DNA of 64,000 nt from Nocardia shimofusensis NBRC 100134 (GCF_001613125.1 NZ_BDBT01000015.1:62001-126000), one strand, 5' to 3'. Positions 28,701 to 38,645 are shown, counted from the first letter of the stretch. Program-made: numbers and translations. The notes: generated by a model not told the origin, from the sequence alone.

Positions 28701-31700
28701 TACCCACGGCCTCCTGGATGTCGCTCAACCCCAGGTAGTGATGATCCAGCAGCGTGGCCTGCTCGGCCTGGACTTCCCGCAGGACCTGCGTCACGGTCGC
28801 GGCCGGCCGCAACCGGACCCGCACCGGAATCGCGTTCAGGAACAAGCCCACCATCGACTCGACGCCTGCCAGCCGGGGCGGTCGTCCCGACACCGTCGCA
28901 CCGAACACGACATCGTCACTGTCGACGCTGCGGCCGACCAGCAGACCCCACACGGTCTGGAACACGGTGTTGACCGTGACGCCCGCCGAGACGGCCAGAT
29001 CGCTCAGCGCGCCGGTCTGTTCTTCGCTCAGCACGATGTCGACCGCACCGACTCCCGCGGAGATCTCCTTGGGAATCGTTCGCGGCGCCAACGGCGTCGG
29101 TTCGGTGAAACCGTCCAGCGCGCTACGCCATGCGGCGCGGCTCTTCTCGCTGTCCTGTCGCGCGTACCAGGCCAGGTAGTCCCGATACGGACGCACCGGC
29201 GGCAAGGCGGTGACGTCCCCGAGGACGTACGCCACCAGCACATCCCGCATGAGCAGCGGAATCGACCACGCGTCGATCAGGATGTGGTGCACCGTGACCA
29301 GCAGCCGGTAGTCCTCGATGCCCATCCGCAGCAGGGTGAAACGCAGCAGCGGCGCGACATCCATCGAGAACCCTCGTCGACGATCGGCCTCGCGGAAGCG
29401 CTCGAACTCGCGGCCGGCATCCGGCTCGTCGGAGAAGTCGTGGAACTCCCATGGCACCTCGACGGATTCGAGCACGACCTGCACGGACCGGCCCGTGGTG
29501 TCCTCGGTGAACAACACCCGGAGGTTCTCGTGGCGCTCCACCACCGCGGCGGCGGCGGACCGCAGGCGGTCTCGGTCCACCGCACCGTCGAGACCGAACA
29601 CGAACTGGGTCACGTAGACGTCGAGCGAGGTGTCGGCCAGCAACGCGTGGAACAGCATTCCCGACTGCAGCGGGGTCAGCGGCCACACGTCGGCGACAGC
29701 GGGCAGGCTGTCCGACAGGCGCTGCCGGTCCGGCTCCGTGAGCCGCACCAGCGGACCCGCCTTGACTCCCGCCATGTCGTCGGCATCCGTGTCTCGGGCC
29801 CGCCGGGCGAGATCCGCGACGGTGCGGCCCTGGAAGAGATCGCGGGGCGAGAAGATCACCCCTCGTTGCGCGGCCCTCGCCGTCACCTGGATGGACGAGA
29901 TGCTGTCGCCCCCGATGGCGAAGAAGTCGTCGTCCAGGCCGACCCGGTCCAGACCGAGCACCTCGGCGATCACCGCGGCGATGGTCTGCTGGGTGGGCGT
30001 GACCGGTTCCCGATATGTCCGGGCGACGAATTCCGGGCGCGGCAGCCCGCCGCGATCGAGCTTGCCGCTCGCGTTCAGCGGAATCGCGTCGAGCACCACG
30101 AACGCGGCGGGCACCATGTAGGACGGCACGCTTTCCCTCAGTGCCGCGCGCACGGTGTCCACCTCGACGTGCCGACCGTCCTTCGGCACGACATAGGCGA
30201 CCAGCCGGTCACCGTGCTCCGCGTCGCTGTAGACGATGACGACTGCCTGACGCACGTCGTCCTGGGCCAGCAGCGCGGTCTCGATCTCGCCGAGTTCGAT
30301 GCGCAGACCACGGATCTTGACCTGGAAGTCGGTGCGACCCAGGTATTCCACCCGGCCGTCGGGCAACCACCGCACCAGGTCGCCCGTGCGATAGAGCCGC
30401 TCCCCCGGCGCGAACGGGCTCGCCACATACCGCGCAGCAGTGAGGTCCGGACGCCCGAAATAGCCGTGCGAGAGCTGGATTCCGGCGTGATAGAGCTCGC
30501 CCGCGACGCCGACCGGCACCGGGTGCAGGCGGTCGTCGAGCACATAGGCGCCCACATTCCAGATCGGGGCGCCGATCGGCACGATGCCGGTCGCGTCCCG
30601 GGGAACTCGCGCGGTCATGGTGACCACCGCGGTCTCGGTAGGGCCGTAGAGATTGTCCAGCCTGGCCCGCGACACCCGGCGCGCCGCCAGGGCGGTCTCG
30701 GCCGACAGCGCTTCGCCGGCGAACCAGACAACCCGCAACGAGTCCAGCGACCCCTTCTCGAGCGTGTCGACGACGGCGCGCAGCATGGACGGGACGAACG
30801 GGGTCACGGTCACCCGTTCGGCCGCGATCACCTCGGCCAGGTAGTGCGGATCGCGATGCCCGTCGGGGGCGGCCACCACCACCCGGCCACCGGTGACGAA
30901 CGGCACGAACACATCCCAGACCGACATGTCGAAAGTGACGGCCGTCTTGAACAACGAGACGTCGGCGGCGCCCATGCCGTACTCGGCGACGAACCAGCGC
31001 ACATGGTTGGCCACCGCCCGATGCGGCACCGCCACCCCCTTCGGCCGACCGGTCGAGCCCGAAGTGAACAGGATGTAGGCCGTGTTCGCCGGACGCAGCG
31101 GCGCGAGGCGCTCGGCGTCGGTGATCGGCTCGTCGCGGTAACCGGACAGATCCAGCTCGTCGATCCGGATGACCGGCACACCATCGGCACGGAAATCGAC
31201 AGCCGCGTGCGTGAGCACGCAGCCGGGCTTCGACAGTTCCAGCACGTAGGCGGTGCGATCCTCGGGATGGTCGGGATCGACCGGCACATAGGTACCGCCC
31301 GCGCGCAGCACGGCGTGGATGGCGACCAGCAGGTCGACGCTGCGATACAGGGCGACCACGACGCGGGTTTCCGGGCCGACCCCGAGCGAGACGAGGTGGC
31401 GCGCGAGGCGGTGTACCCGCGAATCCCATTCGGCATAACTGATCTCGGTACGCCGATCGGTGAGCGCGCCGTCCACGATCGCCACCGCCCGCGGATCGGA
31501 ACGCGGACCGAGCGCCGAGAGCGAGACCAGGGTGGCCGCCTCGTCGAGCGGACGGTCCGCGCCGGCCGACGCGCTGAGCACCGCCTGGTGTTCCCGCTCG
31601 GTCAGCCAGGGGATGTCTCCGACCGGCTGGGCGGGATCGGCCGCGATCGCGGCGAGCACGCGTTCGAAGCGACGCGCGAACGACTCCATCGTCGCCTCGT

Positions 31701-34700
31701 CGAACAGAGCGACAGGGTAGATCAGCGCGCCGTCCATCCCCGCGGGCTCGCCGTCGGCGTCGTACCCGTCGGCGAGGGTCAAGTGCAGGTCGAAGGCGCT
31801 GGGCGGGGTGCCGTAATCCATCGCGGAGACGGTGAGTTCGGGAAGTTCCAGCGCGGCCCGGTGATGATTCTGGAACGACAGCATCACCTGGAACAGCGGA
31901 TGTCGCGACTGCGACCGCGGCGGGTTGAGCGCCTCGACGAGTCGTTCGAACGGCACGTCGGCATGGGCGAAGGCGGCCAGATCGATGTCGCGCTGCCTGG
32001 CCAGCAGCTCGGTGAACGAGCACGCCGGATCCACCCGGGTCCGCAGCGTCAGGGTGTTGACGAACATGCCGATGAGATCGTCGATCTCGGCTTCGCCCCG
32101 TCCCGCGACCGGCGTGCCGATCACCACGTCCTGCGCTCGGGACCATCGACCGAGAACCGCGGCGAACGCGGTGTGCACCACGATGAACAGCGACGCTCCC
32201 GCCGCGTGCGCGATCTCGCGCAACCGCCGGTGGGTGCCCGCGTCCACGCGCAGCGGCGTCCGGCGCGCGGCCGATTCGTGCACCGGCGGGCGCGGCCGAT
32301 CGAACGGCAGGCTCAGCGCGTCCGGCAACCCGGCCAGCGCCGAACGCCAGTAGGCGAGCTGGCGGGCCATCAGCGATTCCGGATCGTTCTCGTCGCCGAG
32401 CAGTTCGTGCTGCCACAGGCTGAAATCGGCATATTGCACCGCCAGCGGACTCCACAGCGGCGCCTGCCCGCACGTGCGGGCCTGGTAGGCGGTGACCAGG
32501 TCCCTGGTCAGCGGCGCCATCGACCAGCCGTCGGAGCAGATGTGGTGCAAGACGAACACCAGCACGTGCTCGTCCGGCCGCTCCTGCGCGGCGAACAGCC
32601 GCACCCGCACGGGAACTTCGGCGGTGACATCGAACGGCGCCGACAGCACCCGATCGATCCGCGCGCGCAGGTCCGCGAGCGGCACCCGGCGCACCGCCAG
32701 GTCCAGCGGCACCGAGTCCGTCGGCACCACGACCTGGTGGGCGAGCCCGTCGGTCTCCGGGTAGACCGTGCGCAGCACCTCGTGGCGTTCCATGACGTCG
32801 AGGGCCGCCTGGCGCAGCGCCTCGACGTCGAGTTCCCCGCTCAGCCGGAGCACGACAGGGATGTTGTAGGTGATGTTGGCGTCGTCGAAGCGGTTGAGGA
32901 ACCACATCCGCTGCTGTGCCAGCGACAACGGCACCCGAGCCGGACGGTCCCTGGCGACCAGCGCGGCACGGGCGCCCTCGCCGGTCCCCTCCGCCAGCCG
33001 CGCGGCCAGCGCCGCCACGGTCGACGCCTCGAACAGCAGCCGCACCGGCACCCGGGTGTCCAGCGCGGCCCCGAGACGGGCGGCCACCCTGGTGGCGATC
33101 AGCGAGTTGCCGCCCAGTTCGAAGAAGTCGTCCTCGGCTCCCACCCGGGTCAGGTCGAGCACCTCGGCGAAGACTTCCGCCACGATCCGCTCGACCGGGG
33201 TCGCGGGCGCGCGGTACTCCCGCGCCCGGAACTCCGGCACGGGCAGTGCCTTTCGATCCAGCTTGCCGGAGGAGTTGAGCGGGAACTCCCCGAGCGTCAG
33301 CACCGTCGAGGGCACCATGTAGGCGGGCAGCCTGCGGCGCAGCGCGTCCTTCACCTGCTCGACGTCGAGGACGGAACCGGCGGCCTCCCCCGCCACGACA
33401 TAGGCGACCAGATGGTCACCGGCAGACGTGCCGACCACCTGCACCGCGGCCTGTTCGATCGCCTGCTGTTCGAGCAGCGCGGCCTCGATCTCCTCCAGCT
33501 CGATGCGCTGGCCGTGGAACTTCACCTGGAAGTCGGTGCGGCCGATGTACTCCAGCACCCCGTACTCGAGCGGTCCGGCCCCGCTGTCCGCATTGCCCCG
33601 CCAGCGCACCAGATCGCCGGTGCGGTAGAGCCGCTCGCCGGGCTCGCCGAAGGGATCGGCGACGAACCGTTGCGCGGTCAGATCCGGGCGCGCGTGATAG
33701 CCGCGCGCGGTCTGCACACCGCCCAGATACAGCTCGCCCGCCACGCCGGGGGCCACCGGGTGCAAGAACTCGTCCAGGACATAAGCACGGGAATTCCACA
33801 CGGGGCGGCCGATGGGCACCGCGGTCTCGTCCTCGCTCACCTGCCAGGAGGTCCCGATCACCGTGAACTCGGTGGGGCCGTAGCCGTTGACCAGCGCGGC
33901 CGGACTCACGCCGCGAAGCAGGCCGACGACATGCGGGGTCACCGCCTCGCCTCCGACGAATACGCAGCGCAGCGAGGCGCATTCCGCTCGCGAAGCGGTC
34001 GAGGCGAAGACCGCGAGCAACGTGGGCACGAAGGACGTGAGCGTCACGCGGTGCCGGTGGATCGTCTCCGTCAGATAGCGGGCGTCGCGGTGCGCCTGCG
34101 GCGCGGTGAGGATCATCCGCGCGCCCATGATCGGTGTCGCGAACAGTTCCCACAGCGAGGCGTCGAAGGTGAAGGGCGTCTTGTGCATCACCACATCGGT
34201 CTCGTTCAGGCCCGCGGCCTCGATGCGCCAGGCCAACTGGTTGACCATCGCGGCGTGGGTGACCGCGACGCCCTTCGGCCTGCCGGTGGACCCGGAGGTG
34301 TAGAGCACATAGGCGATGTTCGACTGCCGCAGCACGCCCCGGCGCTCGGTGTCGGCGATCGGCGCGTCGTCGTAGTCGCCCAGGTCGGCGGTGTCGACGT
34401 GGACCACCGGGCACACCGTGGTCCGGATGTCGTCGCCGGTGGTCGTCAGCAGGACGGCCGGACGGGCTGTGTCGAGCACGTAACCGGTGCGCTCGTCCGG
34501 TTGGTCCGGATCGATGGGCACATACGCCCCGCCCGCGGTCACCGCCGCGTACACCGCCACCAGCATGTCGACCGACCGGCGCATGCCGACGGCCACCCGC
34601 GCGTCCGGACCGACGCCGAGTTCGATCAGCCTGCGCGCCAGCCGGTTCACCCGTGCGGCGAACTGCGCGTAGGTCAGTTCGGCCGGGCGCGCCCGGCCGG

Positions 34701-37700
34701 ATTCCCCGGCCTCGACGACCACCGCCGTCTTGTCCGCGTGCCTGCGCACGCTCTCGGCGAACAGATCGAGCACGGTGGCCACCCGTGGGACCTCGTGGGT
34801 GGTGCGGTTCCATTCGCGCAGCACCACCTCGCGCTCCACGGGGTCGAGGAGGTCGATGTCACGCACGGCCGTGTGCGGCGCCACGACGACCACGCGCAGC
34901 ACCCGTTCGAAGCGGCGCACCAGGTTCACGACGGTGGCCTGGTCGAACAGACCGGTGCGATAGGCGATCGCGCAGGCGATGCCCGCCGGCGCGCCGTCGG
35001 CATCGTAGCCGTCGGCCAGCGTCACCTGCAGGTCGTATTCGGTGTTCTCCGAGTCGAATTCGATCGCCGAGACCGACAGTCCGGGCAGCTCGAGGCTGGG
35101 CCTGGTCAGGTTCTGCAGCGCGAACATCACCTGGAACAAGGGATGCCGGGACTGCGAGCGCGCCGGGTTCACGATCTCCACGAGGCGATCGAAGGGGATG
35201 TCGGCGTTGGCGAAAGCCGCCAGGTCGGTCTGCCGCTGCTCGGCGAGGAATTCGGTGAACGGCAAGGCGTGGTCCACCCGGCTGCGCAGCACCAGGGTGT
35301 TGACGAACATGCCGACCACCTCGTCGAGCGCCTGCTCACCGCGACCGGCGAACGGTGTGCCGACCGTGAGGTCACCGGTGCCCGACACCTTGCTCAGCAG
35401 TACCGCGAGCGCGCTGTGCAGCACCATGAACAGCGTCGTGTGCTCGGCGCGCGCCAGATCCGTGAGGGCGCGATGGATGTCGGCGTCGAGGTGGGCGGTC
35501 ACCACCCGGGCGCGGGTGTCGCGCACGGCGGGCCGCGGCCGGTCGAAGGGCAACGGCAGGCTGTCGGGCAGTCCCGCCAGTTCGGTTCGCCAATGATCGA
35601 GCTGCCGCGCGGCCACCGATTCCGGATCGGCCTCGTCGCCGAGGACCTCGTGCTGCCACAGGCTGAAATCGGCGTACTGCACCGGCAGCGGGGCCCACCC
35701 TGGCTCCGCGCCTGCGACCCGCGCGGCATAGGCGACCACCAGGTCGCGGGTGACCGGGGCCATCGACCAGCCGTCCGCGCTGATGTGGTGGACGACCAGC
35801 ACCAGGACATGCTGCGAGGGGTCCTCGGCGAGTCGCAGCAGCGCGACCCGCACCGGGACTTCCTCTGCCAGGTCGAACGGGACGGTCATCGCACGCGCGA
35901 TCCGCGCGCGCAATTCCGCGCCGGGAACCGGCTCCGGATTCAGGTCGGGCACGACCTGGTCGGCGGGGACGATCACCTGGCGGGCGAGACCGTCCTGGGC
36001 CGGATAGCGGGTGCGCAGCGCCTCGTGCCGAGCGACGACGTCGATGATCGCCTGGCGCAGCGCGGGCACCGACAACTCCCCCGACAACCTGATGGCGGCG
36101 GGGATCATGTACACCGCCGCCTCGCTGTCGATGCGGCTCGCCAGCCACATCCGTTGCTGGGCGGGCGAGAGCGGGATGTGCTCGGGGCGCTGCCGGGCGG
36201 TCAACGGCGGTCGCCGGTCCGCTTGCACCGCGTCCGCGCTCAACCCCGCCGCCAAGGTCGCCACCGTGGTCGTCTCGAAAAGCCTGCCGACCTTCACCTC
36301 GGCGCCGATCGCCACCGCGAGCCGGGCGGCGGCCTGCGCCGCGAGCAGCGAATTGCCGCCCAGGGCGAAGAAGTCGTCGTCGGCGCCGACCCGCTCGACG
36401 CCGAGCACGCCGGCGAAGACCGCCGCGATCGTCTCTTCCAGCGGACCGGCGGGCTCGCAGAATTCGTTGGCGGCAAGGACGGGAGCGGGCAGCGCGGCGC
36501 GATCCAGCTTGCCCACCGGCGTCAACGGGATCTCGTCGAGGACCGTGATCGCGGTCGGCACCATGTGGGCGGGCAGGCGGCGGCGGGCCAGCTCGGTCAG
36601 CTCGTCGGTGTCGAGCGCCGCGTTGTCGACGGCGTGCACATAGGCGACGAGCGCGGTGCCGCCGTGGTCGAGTTCGTGGCCGACGGTGACCGCGAAATCG
36701 ACCTTCTCGTGGGCGGCCAGCACCGCGTCGATCTCGCCGAGCTCGATCCGGAAACCGCGGATCTTGACCTGGAAGTCGTTGCGCCCCAGATATTCCAGCG
36801 CGCCGGTAGGAGTGCGTCGCACCAGATCGCCGGTGCGGTACATCCGCGCCCCCTCCTCGAAGGGGTTCGCCACGAACCGCGCCGCACTCAGCCCGGGGCG
36901 ATTGCCGTATCCCCGCGCCAGCGGTGGCCCTGCCAGATACAGTTCGCCGACCGCGCCGGGCGGCGAGAGCCGCAGACGCGGGTCGAGCACGTAGGCGCCG
37001 ACCGTGCGGATCGGCGCGCCGATCGTCACCGGCTCGTCCGGACGCAACGCGTCGCTGATGGTGGTCATGATGGTGGTCTCGGTCGGGCCGTACCCGTTGT
37101 AGAACTCGCGCAGCGAACCGCTCGGCAGCGGTACCGCCCACCGCCGCACCAGATCCGGCGGGCACGCCTCGCCGCCGGAGATCACCACACGCAGCTCGTC
37201 GAGGCCCGCCGGATCGATGGAGGCCAGCGCGGCGGGGGTGACGAACGCGTGCGTCACCGCGTGCGTGCGCAGGATCCCGGCCAGGTCGGGTCCGCCGTAG
37301 ACCGACGGGTCGACGACCACCATGGTCGCCGCGCCGCCGACCGCCAGGAGCAGTTCCAGCACCGACGCGTCGAACGACGGCGAGGCGAAATGCAGTGTGC
37401 GCGAGCGTTCGGTCACCCGGTAGCGCTCCTGCTGTTCGGCGCAGAAGCTCGCCAGTCCGGCCTGGGTGACGACGACGCCCTTGGGCAGGCCGGTCGAGCC
37501 GGAGGTGAAGATCACGTAGGCCGGGTGCTCGGGTCGCAGCAGCCGCACCCGGTCGTCGTTGGTGATCGGACGGTCCGGCTGTTCGGCCAGCAGTGTCTCG
37601 GTGGCCGGGTCGTCGAGGACGAGCCACTGCGCCGTTCCCGGCAGACCGGCGCGCACCGCGTCCACGGTGATACCCAGCGCCGCGCCGCAGTCGGAGAGCA

Positions 37701-38043
37701 TGTGCGCGACACGGTCTTCGGGATGATTCGGGTCGACCGGGACGAAGCCCGCCCCGGTCTTGGCGACCGCCCAGCAGGCGAGCACCGATGTCAGCGAACG
37801 CGGGACAGCCAGTGCGACAAGGTCTTCCGGACCGATGCCACGGGCGATGAGCACCCGGGCGAGCCGGGTCGATCGCTGGTCCAGTTCATGGTAGGTCGCT
37901 TCGGCGCGGACGCCGTCGGCGTCGACGCCGAGCACCGCGAGTCCGGACGGCGCGGTTTCCACTGCCCGGCCCAGCAACTGGGGCAGGGTCACCACGCGCG
38001 GGCGGCGGGCGCGGGACTGGCGGGCGCGAGTGGCACGGGTCAT
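25768..38043 (-). CDS. NRPS2: four-module NRPS, mosaic of NRPS3- and NRPS1-like parts
   Basis: A 4091-residue A-T-C-A-T-C-A-T-C-A-T-TE line. Carrier serines: S565, S1647, S2714 (IGGDSI type), S3771; TE nucleophile S3905 (GWSLGG). Condensation motifs start near 752 (HHISADG), 1833 (HHICSDG) and 2919 (HHILIDA, last Gly replaced by Ala). Codes by eye: A1 DALFIGGIMK, A2 DAWSFGGVIK, A3 DMWPWALVVK, A4 DIWHFAWVVK; none recognised. The third carrier and fourth C domain are of the kind that flank E domains, yet no E domain lies between them. The start is ATG 38043 with GGAGGT 6 nt upstream; the frame runs 60 codons further to 38223, but the ribosome site favours 38043. A tetrapeptide product is inferred. 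The A1, A3 and TE regions resemble NRPS3; C4-A4 resembles C5-A5 of NRPS1. Confidence 0.95.
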   Translation of the reverse strand: MTRATRARQSRARRPRVVTLPQLLGRAVETAPSGLAVLGVDADGVRAEATYHELDQRSTRLARVLIARGIGPEDLVALAVPRSLTSVLACWAVAKTGAGFVPVDPNHPEDRVAHMLSDCGAALGITVDAVRAGLPGTAQWLVLDDPATETLLAEQPDRPITNDDRVRLLRPEHPAYVIFTSGSTGLPKGVVVTQAGLASFCAEQQERYRVTERSRTLHFASPSFDASVLELLLAVGGAATMVVVDPSVYGGPDLAGILRTHAVTHAFVTPAALASIDPAGLDELRVVISGGEACPPDLVRRWAVPLPSGSLREFYNGYGPTETTIMTTISDALRPDEPVTIGAPIRTVGAYVLDPRLRLSPPGAVGELYLAGPPLARGYGNRPGLSAARFVANPFEEGARMYRTGDLVRRTPTGALEYLGRNDFQVKIRGFRIELGEIDAVLAAHEKVDFAVTVGHELDHGGTALVAYVHAVDNAALDTDELTELARRRLPAHMVPTAITVLDEIPLTPVGKLDRAALPAPVLAANEFCEPAGPLEETIAAVFAGVLGVERVGADDDFFALGGNSLLAAQAAARLAVAIGAEVKVGRLFETTTVATLAAGLSADAVQADRRPPLTARQRPEHIPLSPAQQRMWLASRIDSEAAVYMIPAAIRLSGELSVPALRQAIIDVVARHEALRTRYPAQDGLARQVIVPADQVVPDLNPEPVPGAELRARIARAMTVPFDLAEEVPVRVALLRLAEDPSQHVLVLVVHHISADGWSMAPVTRDLVVAYAARVAGAEPGWAPLPVQYADFSLWQHEVLGDEADPESVAARQLDHWRTELAGLPDSLPLPFDRPRPAVRDTRARVVTAHLDADIHRALTDLARAEHTTLFMVLHSALAVLLSKVSGTGDLTVGTPFAGRGEQALDEVVGMFVNTLVLRSRVDHALPFTEFLAEQRQTDLAAFANADIPFDRLVEIVNPARSQSRHPLFQVMFALQNLTRPSLELPGLSVSAIEFDSENTEYDLQVTLADGYDADGAPAGIACAIAYRTGLFDQATVVNLVRRFERVLRVVVVAPHTAVRDIDLLDPVEREVVLREWNRTTHEVPRVATVLDLFAESVRRHADKTAVVVEAGESGRARPAELTYAQFAARVNRLARRLIELGVGPDARVAVGMRRSVDMLVAVYAAVTAGGAYVPIDPDQPDERTGYVLDTARPAVLLTTTGDDIRTTVCPVVHVDTADLGDYDDAPIADTERRGVLRQSNIAYVLYTSGSTGRPKGVAVTHAAMVNQLAWRIEAAGLNETDVVMHKTPFTFDASLWELFATPIMGARMILTAPQAHRDARYLTETIHRHRVTLTSFVPTLLAVFASTASRAECASLRCVFVGGEAVTPHVVGLLRGVSPAALVNGYGPTEFTVIGTSWQVSEDETAVPIGRPVWNSRAYVLDEFLHPVAPGVAGELYLGGVQTARGYHARPDLTAQRFVADPFGEPGERLYRTGDLVRWRGNADSGAGPLEYGVLEYIGRTDFQVKFHGQRIELEEIEAALLEQQAIEQAAVQVVGTSAGDHLVAYVVAGEAAGSVLDVEQVKDALRRRLPAYMVPSTVLTLGEFPLNSSGKLDRKALPVPEFRAREYRAPATPVERIVAEVFAEVLDLTRVGAEDDFFELGGNSLIATRVAARLGAALDTRVPVRLLFEASTVAALAARLAEGTGEGARAALVARDRPARVPLSLAQQRMWFLNRFDDANITYNIPVVLRLSGELDVEALRQAALDVMERHEVLRTVYPETDGLAHQVVVPTDSVPLDLAVRRVPLADLRARIDRVLSAPFDVTAEVPVRVRLFAAQERPDEHVLVFVLHHICSDGWSMAPLTRDLVTAYQARTCGQAPLWSPLAVQYADFSLWQHELLGDENDPESLMARQLAYWRSALAGLPDALSLPFDRPRPPVHESAARRTPLRVDAGTHRRLREIAHAAGASLFIVVHTAFAAVLGRWSRAQDVVIGTPVAGRGEAEIDDLIGMFVNTLTLRTRVDPACSFTELLARQRDIDLAAFAHADVPFERLVEALNPPRSQSRHPLFQVMLSFQNHHRAALELPELTVSAMDYGTPPSAFDLHLTLADGYDADGEPAGMDGALIYPVALFDEATMESFARRFERVLAAIAADPAQPVGDIPWLTEREHQAVLSASAGADRPLDEAATLVSLSALGPRSDPRAVAIVDGALTDRRTEISYAEWDSRVHRLARHLVSLGVGPETRVVVALYRSVDLLVAIHAVLRAGGTYVPVDPDHPEDRTAYVLELSKPGCVLTHAAVDFRADGVPVIRIDELDLSGYRDEPITDAERLAPLRPANTAYILFTSGSTGRPKGVAVPHRAVANHVRWFVAEYGMGAADVSLFKTAVTFDMSVWDVFVPFVTGGRVVVAAPDGHRDPHYLAEVIAAERVTVTPFVPSMLRAVVDTLEKGSLDSLRVVWFAGEALSAETALAARRVSRARLDNLYGPTETAVVTMTARVPRDATGIVPIGAPIWNVGAYVLDDRLHPVPVGVAGELYHAGIQLSHGYFGRPDLTAARYVASPFAPGERLYRTGDLVRWLPDGRVEYLGRTDFQVKIRGLRIELGEIETALLAQDDVRQAVVIVYSDAEHGDRLVAYVVPKDGRHVEVDTVRAALRESVPSYMVPAAFVVLDAIPLNASGKLDRGGLPRPEFVARTYREPVTPTQQTIAAVIAEVLGLDRVGLDDDFFAIGGDSISSIQVTARAAQRGVIFSPRDLFQGRTVADLARRARDTDADDMAGVKAGPLVRLTEPDRQRLSDSLPAVADVWPLTPLQSGMLFHALLADTSLDVYVTQFVFGLDGAVDRDRLRSAAAAVVERHENLRVLFTEDTTGRSVQVVLESVEVPWEFHDFSDEPDAGREFERFREADRRRGFSMDVAPLLRFTLLRMGIEDYRLLVTVHHILIDAWSIPLLMRDVLVAYVLGDVTALPPVRPYRDYLAWYARQDSEKSRAAWRSALDGFTEPTPLAPRTIPKEISAGVGAVDIVLSEEQTGALSDLAVSAGVTVNTVFQTVWGLLVGRSVDSDDVVFGATVSGRPPRLAGVESMVGLFLNAIPVRVRLRPAATVTQVLREVQAEQATLLDHHYLGLSDIQEAVGIEDLFDSLLVFESAPIDQRMLGDAARMPGGLSVRTAEAVSSSHYPVTVMVYPGREFRVSLKFLRDVFDEPSVRCLADRYASLLREIPQRRAARIAELDALTAADRAVLSEMNATAVPDLLDEQTLIGLFDAQVERTPQAPAVRFGSETLSYAQLRQRSLVLASDLAARGVGPETLVAVAMRRSIELVVGVYAVLRTGAGYVPIDPDHPAERNDHVLTSAAPVCVLSREADGFDTTTGVPVLSIDSLHRVAAVPLSAPRADNVAYVIYTSGSTGRPKGVAITHRQLSNQFRWAQRTYPHGPGDVVLHKTPITFDISTWELFWPLQTGATVVVAVPDGHRDPGYLARTIDEYDVTTVHFVPSMLDAFLAVAAGEHPRLRWVFAAGEALPGETARRFAAALPKARLVNWYGPAEATVVTAHPVAAETGASVPVGAPVDNTTVHVLDRHLRAVPPGSAGELYVAGVQLARGYAGAPALTAERFVAHRGGQRLYRTGDIVRWRLDGPAPALEYLGRSDFQVKLRGQRVELGEIEAVLLAEDAVAAAVVVVDSDAYAGDRLVGYVVPAAGRRVDAVTLRARASASLPVFMVPSAFVVLEQMPLNASGKVDRRALPAPVVEKAPFRAPETPLERTVVEVFGEVLGRAADSIGVDDSFFESGGNSLVATRAAARLGEEVGSRVPVMWMFTAPTPAALAAHLTAQRVGAADTDAAFDVLLPLRPGEGRPLFCIHPFGGIAWSFAGLAAHLDPSRPIYGLQSPALGSDEPLPESTEQWALRYIQEIRAVQPHGPYHLLGWSLGGVLAHAIAVQLQLDGEQVELLAMMDSYLSSAAATTTVSGPVPVAELLGGLLGDGAARLDIGRGIDPAADAATVARQLARLPEPFASFGERRIARVLEAAVHSVAVTARYRPRLFAGELVYFAAAGDDPCGRGGADTWAAAVDGPIREIAVPATHWRMTGAEGLAVIGRVLDALHAAGYARTDQT

Positions 38044-38103
38044 CGACGCACCTCCGGCCGGACGACGCGCCGCGGGTTTGCCGTACTGGTGCTGGGTCGA
38101 TCG

Positions 38104-38141
38104 AACATAGCGAACTACCTCCCACTGTGTACCGACGTACA
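38104..38141 (-). promoter_or_regulatory. candidate NRPS2 promoter with palindromic operator
   Basis: Read on the minus strand, TATGTT (38104-38109) could be a -10 box about 60 nt before the NRPS2 start. About 18 bp upstream of it lies a dyad, TGTAC-N4-GTACA (38128-38141), covering the -35 position. The dyad would suit a dimeric regulator. Pattern-based only. Confidence 0.4.
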
Positions 38142-38608
38142 TCTCGGGCAGCGCCTTACCGAACCCCTGCGCGCCGACCCGATGGCGAAAGTGAATGTCC
38201 TGCTTCACCCACAAGAGTGGCACGCGGCGAATCGGCCCGAACCGTCAGGGCACTCGTGTGACGTGGCGAGCCGATCCGGGAAGCCCGGCGAGCCCGCGTC
38301 TCCGCGATGTGGAATCGGTATCGGACGGTGTCCTCGCCGGAGCGTGATCCGCTGTCACGCGAGCAGGTTCGCGGAGCTGGTCGGCCTGCGGTGAGCGCCG
38401 GGCGCTTCGAGGCGCGCGAGCAGCGAGTCACCTGATGACGGCCTCGCGGGCGCGCTTCGTCGAAGCATCGGGGGTATCGCGGGAGATGTGCTGCGCGGGA
38501 TCGACAGCGGCGGTCCCAGCCGTCCGGCGCGCCGCGTGATCGCCGGGCCGCGGGGCACGATCGATGCGGCGTCGTGACGGTCGCCACACCGTTGTCGCGT
38601 AACCCGAT

Positions 38609-38640
38609 GGCCGGGCGCGGGATCGGACCCGCGCCCGGCC
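38609..38640 (-). terminator. 13-bp-stem terminator directly after NRPS3
   Basis: GGCCGGGCGCGGG (38609-38621) pairs perfectly with CCCGCGCCCGGCC (38628-38640) around a 6-nt loop. It begins 5 nt beyond the NRPS3 stop codon (38646-38648) in the direction of transcription. There is no U-tract, but the stem is all G-C, as is common in this group. It suggests NRPS3 and NRPS2 are separate transcripts. Confidence 0.75.
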
Positions 38641-38645
38641 GGGGC

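Larger units (their letters stand above)
38044..38645. other. NRPS3-NRPS2 intergenic region
   Basis: The region is 602 bp with no convincing gene. Besides the promoter-like segment at 38104-38141 and the hairpin at 38609-38640 (listed separately), GCGTGA and TCACGC arms occur around 38341-38360 with 7 bp between them, one base too many for a CRP/GlxR site. NRPS2 is therefore probably transcribed from its own promoter. Confidence 0.4.

Noticed and set aside
38341..38360. GCGTGA...TCACGC dyad before NRPS2 as a CRP/GlxR site
   Set aside because: The spacer is 7 bp, not 6, and the flanking and central bases do not fit.
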